A stretch of DNA of 64,000 bases from Clostridia bacterium (GTDB lineage: Bacteria; Bacillota; Clostridia; Christensenellales; Aristaeellaceae), in contig JAFQOD010000047.1 of assembly GCA_017395685.1 (NCBI GenBank), forward strand, positions 48,669-112,668, written 5' to 3'. Shown here piece by piece: positions 63,958 through 64,000 of this stretch. The position numbers and the translations under genes were made by a program. Positions within the stretch are counted from its first letter, which is position 1, and each line of letters starts with the position of its first letter. The notes below the pieces were generated by a model. The model was not told the origin of the DNA. It searched no databases and worked only from the letters and a program-made list of their open reading frames with translations.

Positions 63958-64000
63958 AAACACAAGAGTTTGATCCTGGCTCAGGACGTACGCTGGCGGC
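63958..64000 (+). rRNA. rrs: 16S ribosomal RNA (5' end only)
   Basis: AGAGTTTGATCCTGGCTCAG at 63965-63984 is the universal 16S position 8-27 sequence and ACGCTGGCGGC follows. By comparison with E. coli numbering the mature end is near 63958. The rest lies beyond the window. Confidence 0.97.

Noticed and set aside
1..64000. CRISPR array, tRNA genes, insertion sequences or prophage
   Set aside because: No regularly spaced direct repeats, tRNA cloverleaf with conserved TTC arm, transposase or phage genes were recognised on reading; a tool-based scan could still find a missed small element.

Overview
The window looks like a chromosomal segment of a GC-rich member of the Clostridia (Firmicutes). 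The evidence is a T-box leader before pheS, a Firmicutes-type 6S RNA, the gene order rbgA-rnhB-yraN-comM-dprA-topA-trmFO-hslV-hslU, the mreBCD/pbp2/minD/rodA cluster, a glgB-glgC-glgD-glgA glycogen operon with the non-catalytic GlgD subunit, and a SpoIIQ-like M23 protein. I cannot name the genus from sequence alone. No phage, insertion sequence, CRISPR array or tRNA gene was seen.

Layout. 1-14137 (minus strand) is one long, tightly packed housekeeping and competence operon: rbgA, rnhB, yraN, a very large double glycosyltransferase, comM, dprA, topA, trmFO, hslV and hslU (cut by the window edge). A hairpin-rich non-coding gap lies between trmFO and hslV. 14349-16910 (plus) holds a sugar-phosphate nucleotidyltransferase fused to a degenerate phosphomannomutase domain. 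It is followed by a consensus promoter that overlaps its stop codon and drives a 6S-like RNA. 16926-21809 (minus) carries a heterodimeric ABC exporter and a stand-alone MsmK/UgpC-type sugar transport ATPase. 22005-26631 (plus) carries a sirtuin, a secreted VanY-like protein that has lost its zinc ligands, a secreted caspase-like protease, a gene remnant and an alpha/beta hydrolase.

26662-40338 is a glucan region: a 2469-residue cyclic beta-glucan-synthase-like protein (minus), divergent from the glycogen operon glgB-glgC-glgD-glgA (plus). 40432-42820 has the SpoIIQ-like protein and glmS. 43136-51771 is the cell-shape and division operon maf-mreB-mreC-mreD-mrdA-minD-rodA. 51791-55825 is pheST under T-box control, with long palindromic repeats on both sides of pheT. 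55988-61122 holds small metabolic or repair enzymes (two Nudix hydrolases, two amidohydrolases, a YlmH RNA-binding protein, a P-loop kinase-like protein). 61184-63676 is a three-gene envelope-signalling module (ECF sigma factor, zinc-finger/DUF4349 anti-sigma protein, secreted SIMPL protein). The window ends with a ribosomal RNA promoter, its leader and the first bases of 16S rRNA.

The main themes are cell envelope and wall shape (mre cluster, PBP2, GlmS, exporter, giant glycosyltransferases, sigma module), carbon storage (glg operon) and translation/DNA maintenance. The least routine items are the double GT-C fusion, the VanY pseudoenzyme beside an EF-hand caspase-like protease, MreC and GlgA with unusual tails, minD without minC or minE, the DUF4349 anti-sigma module, and two kinds of palindromic intergenic repeat.
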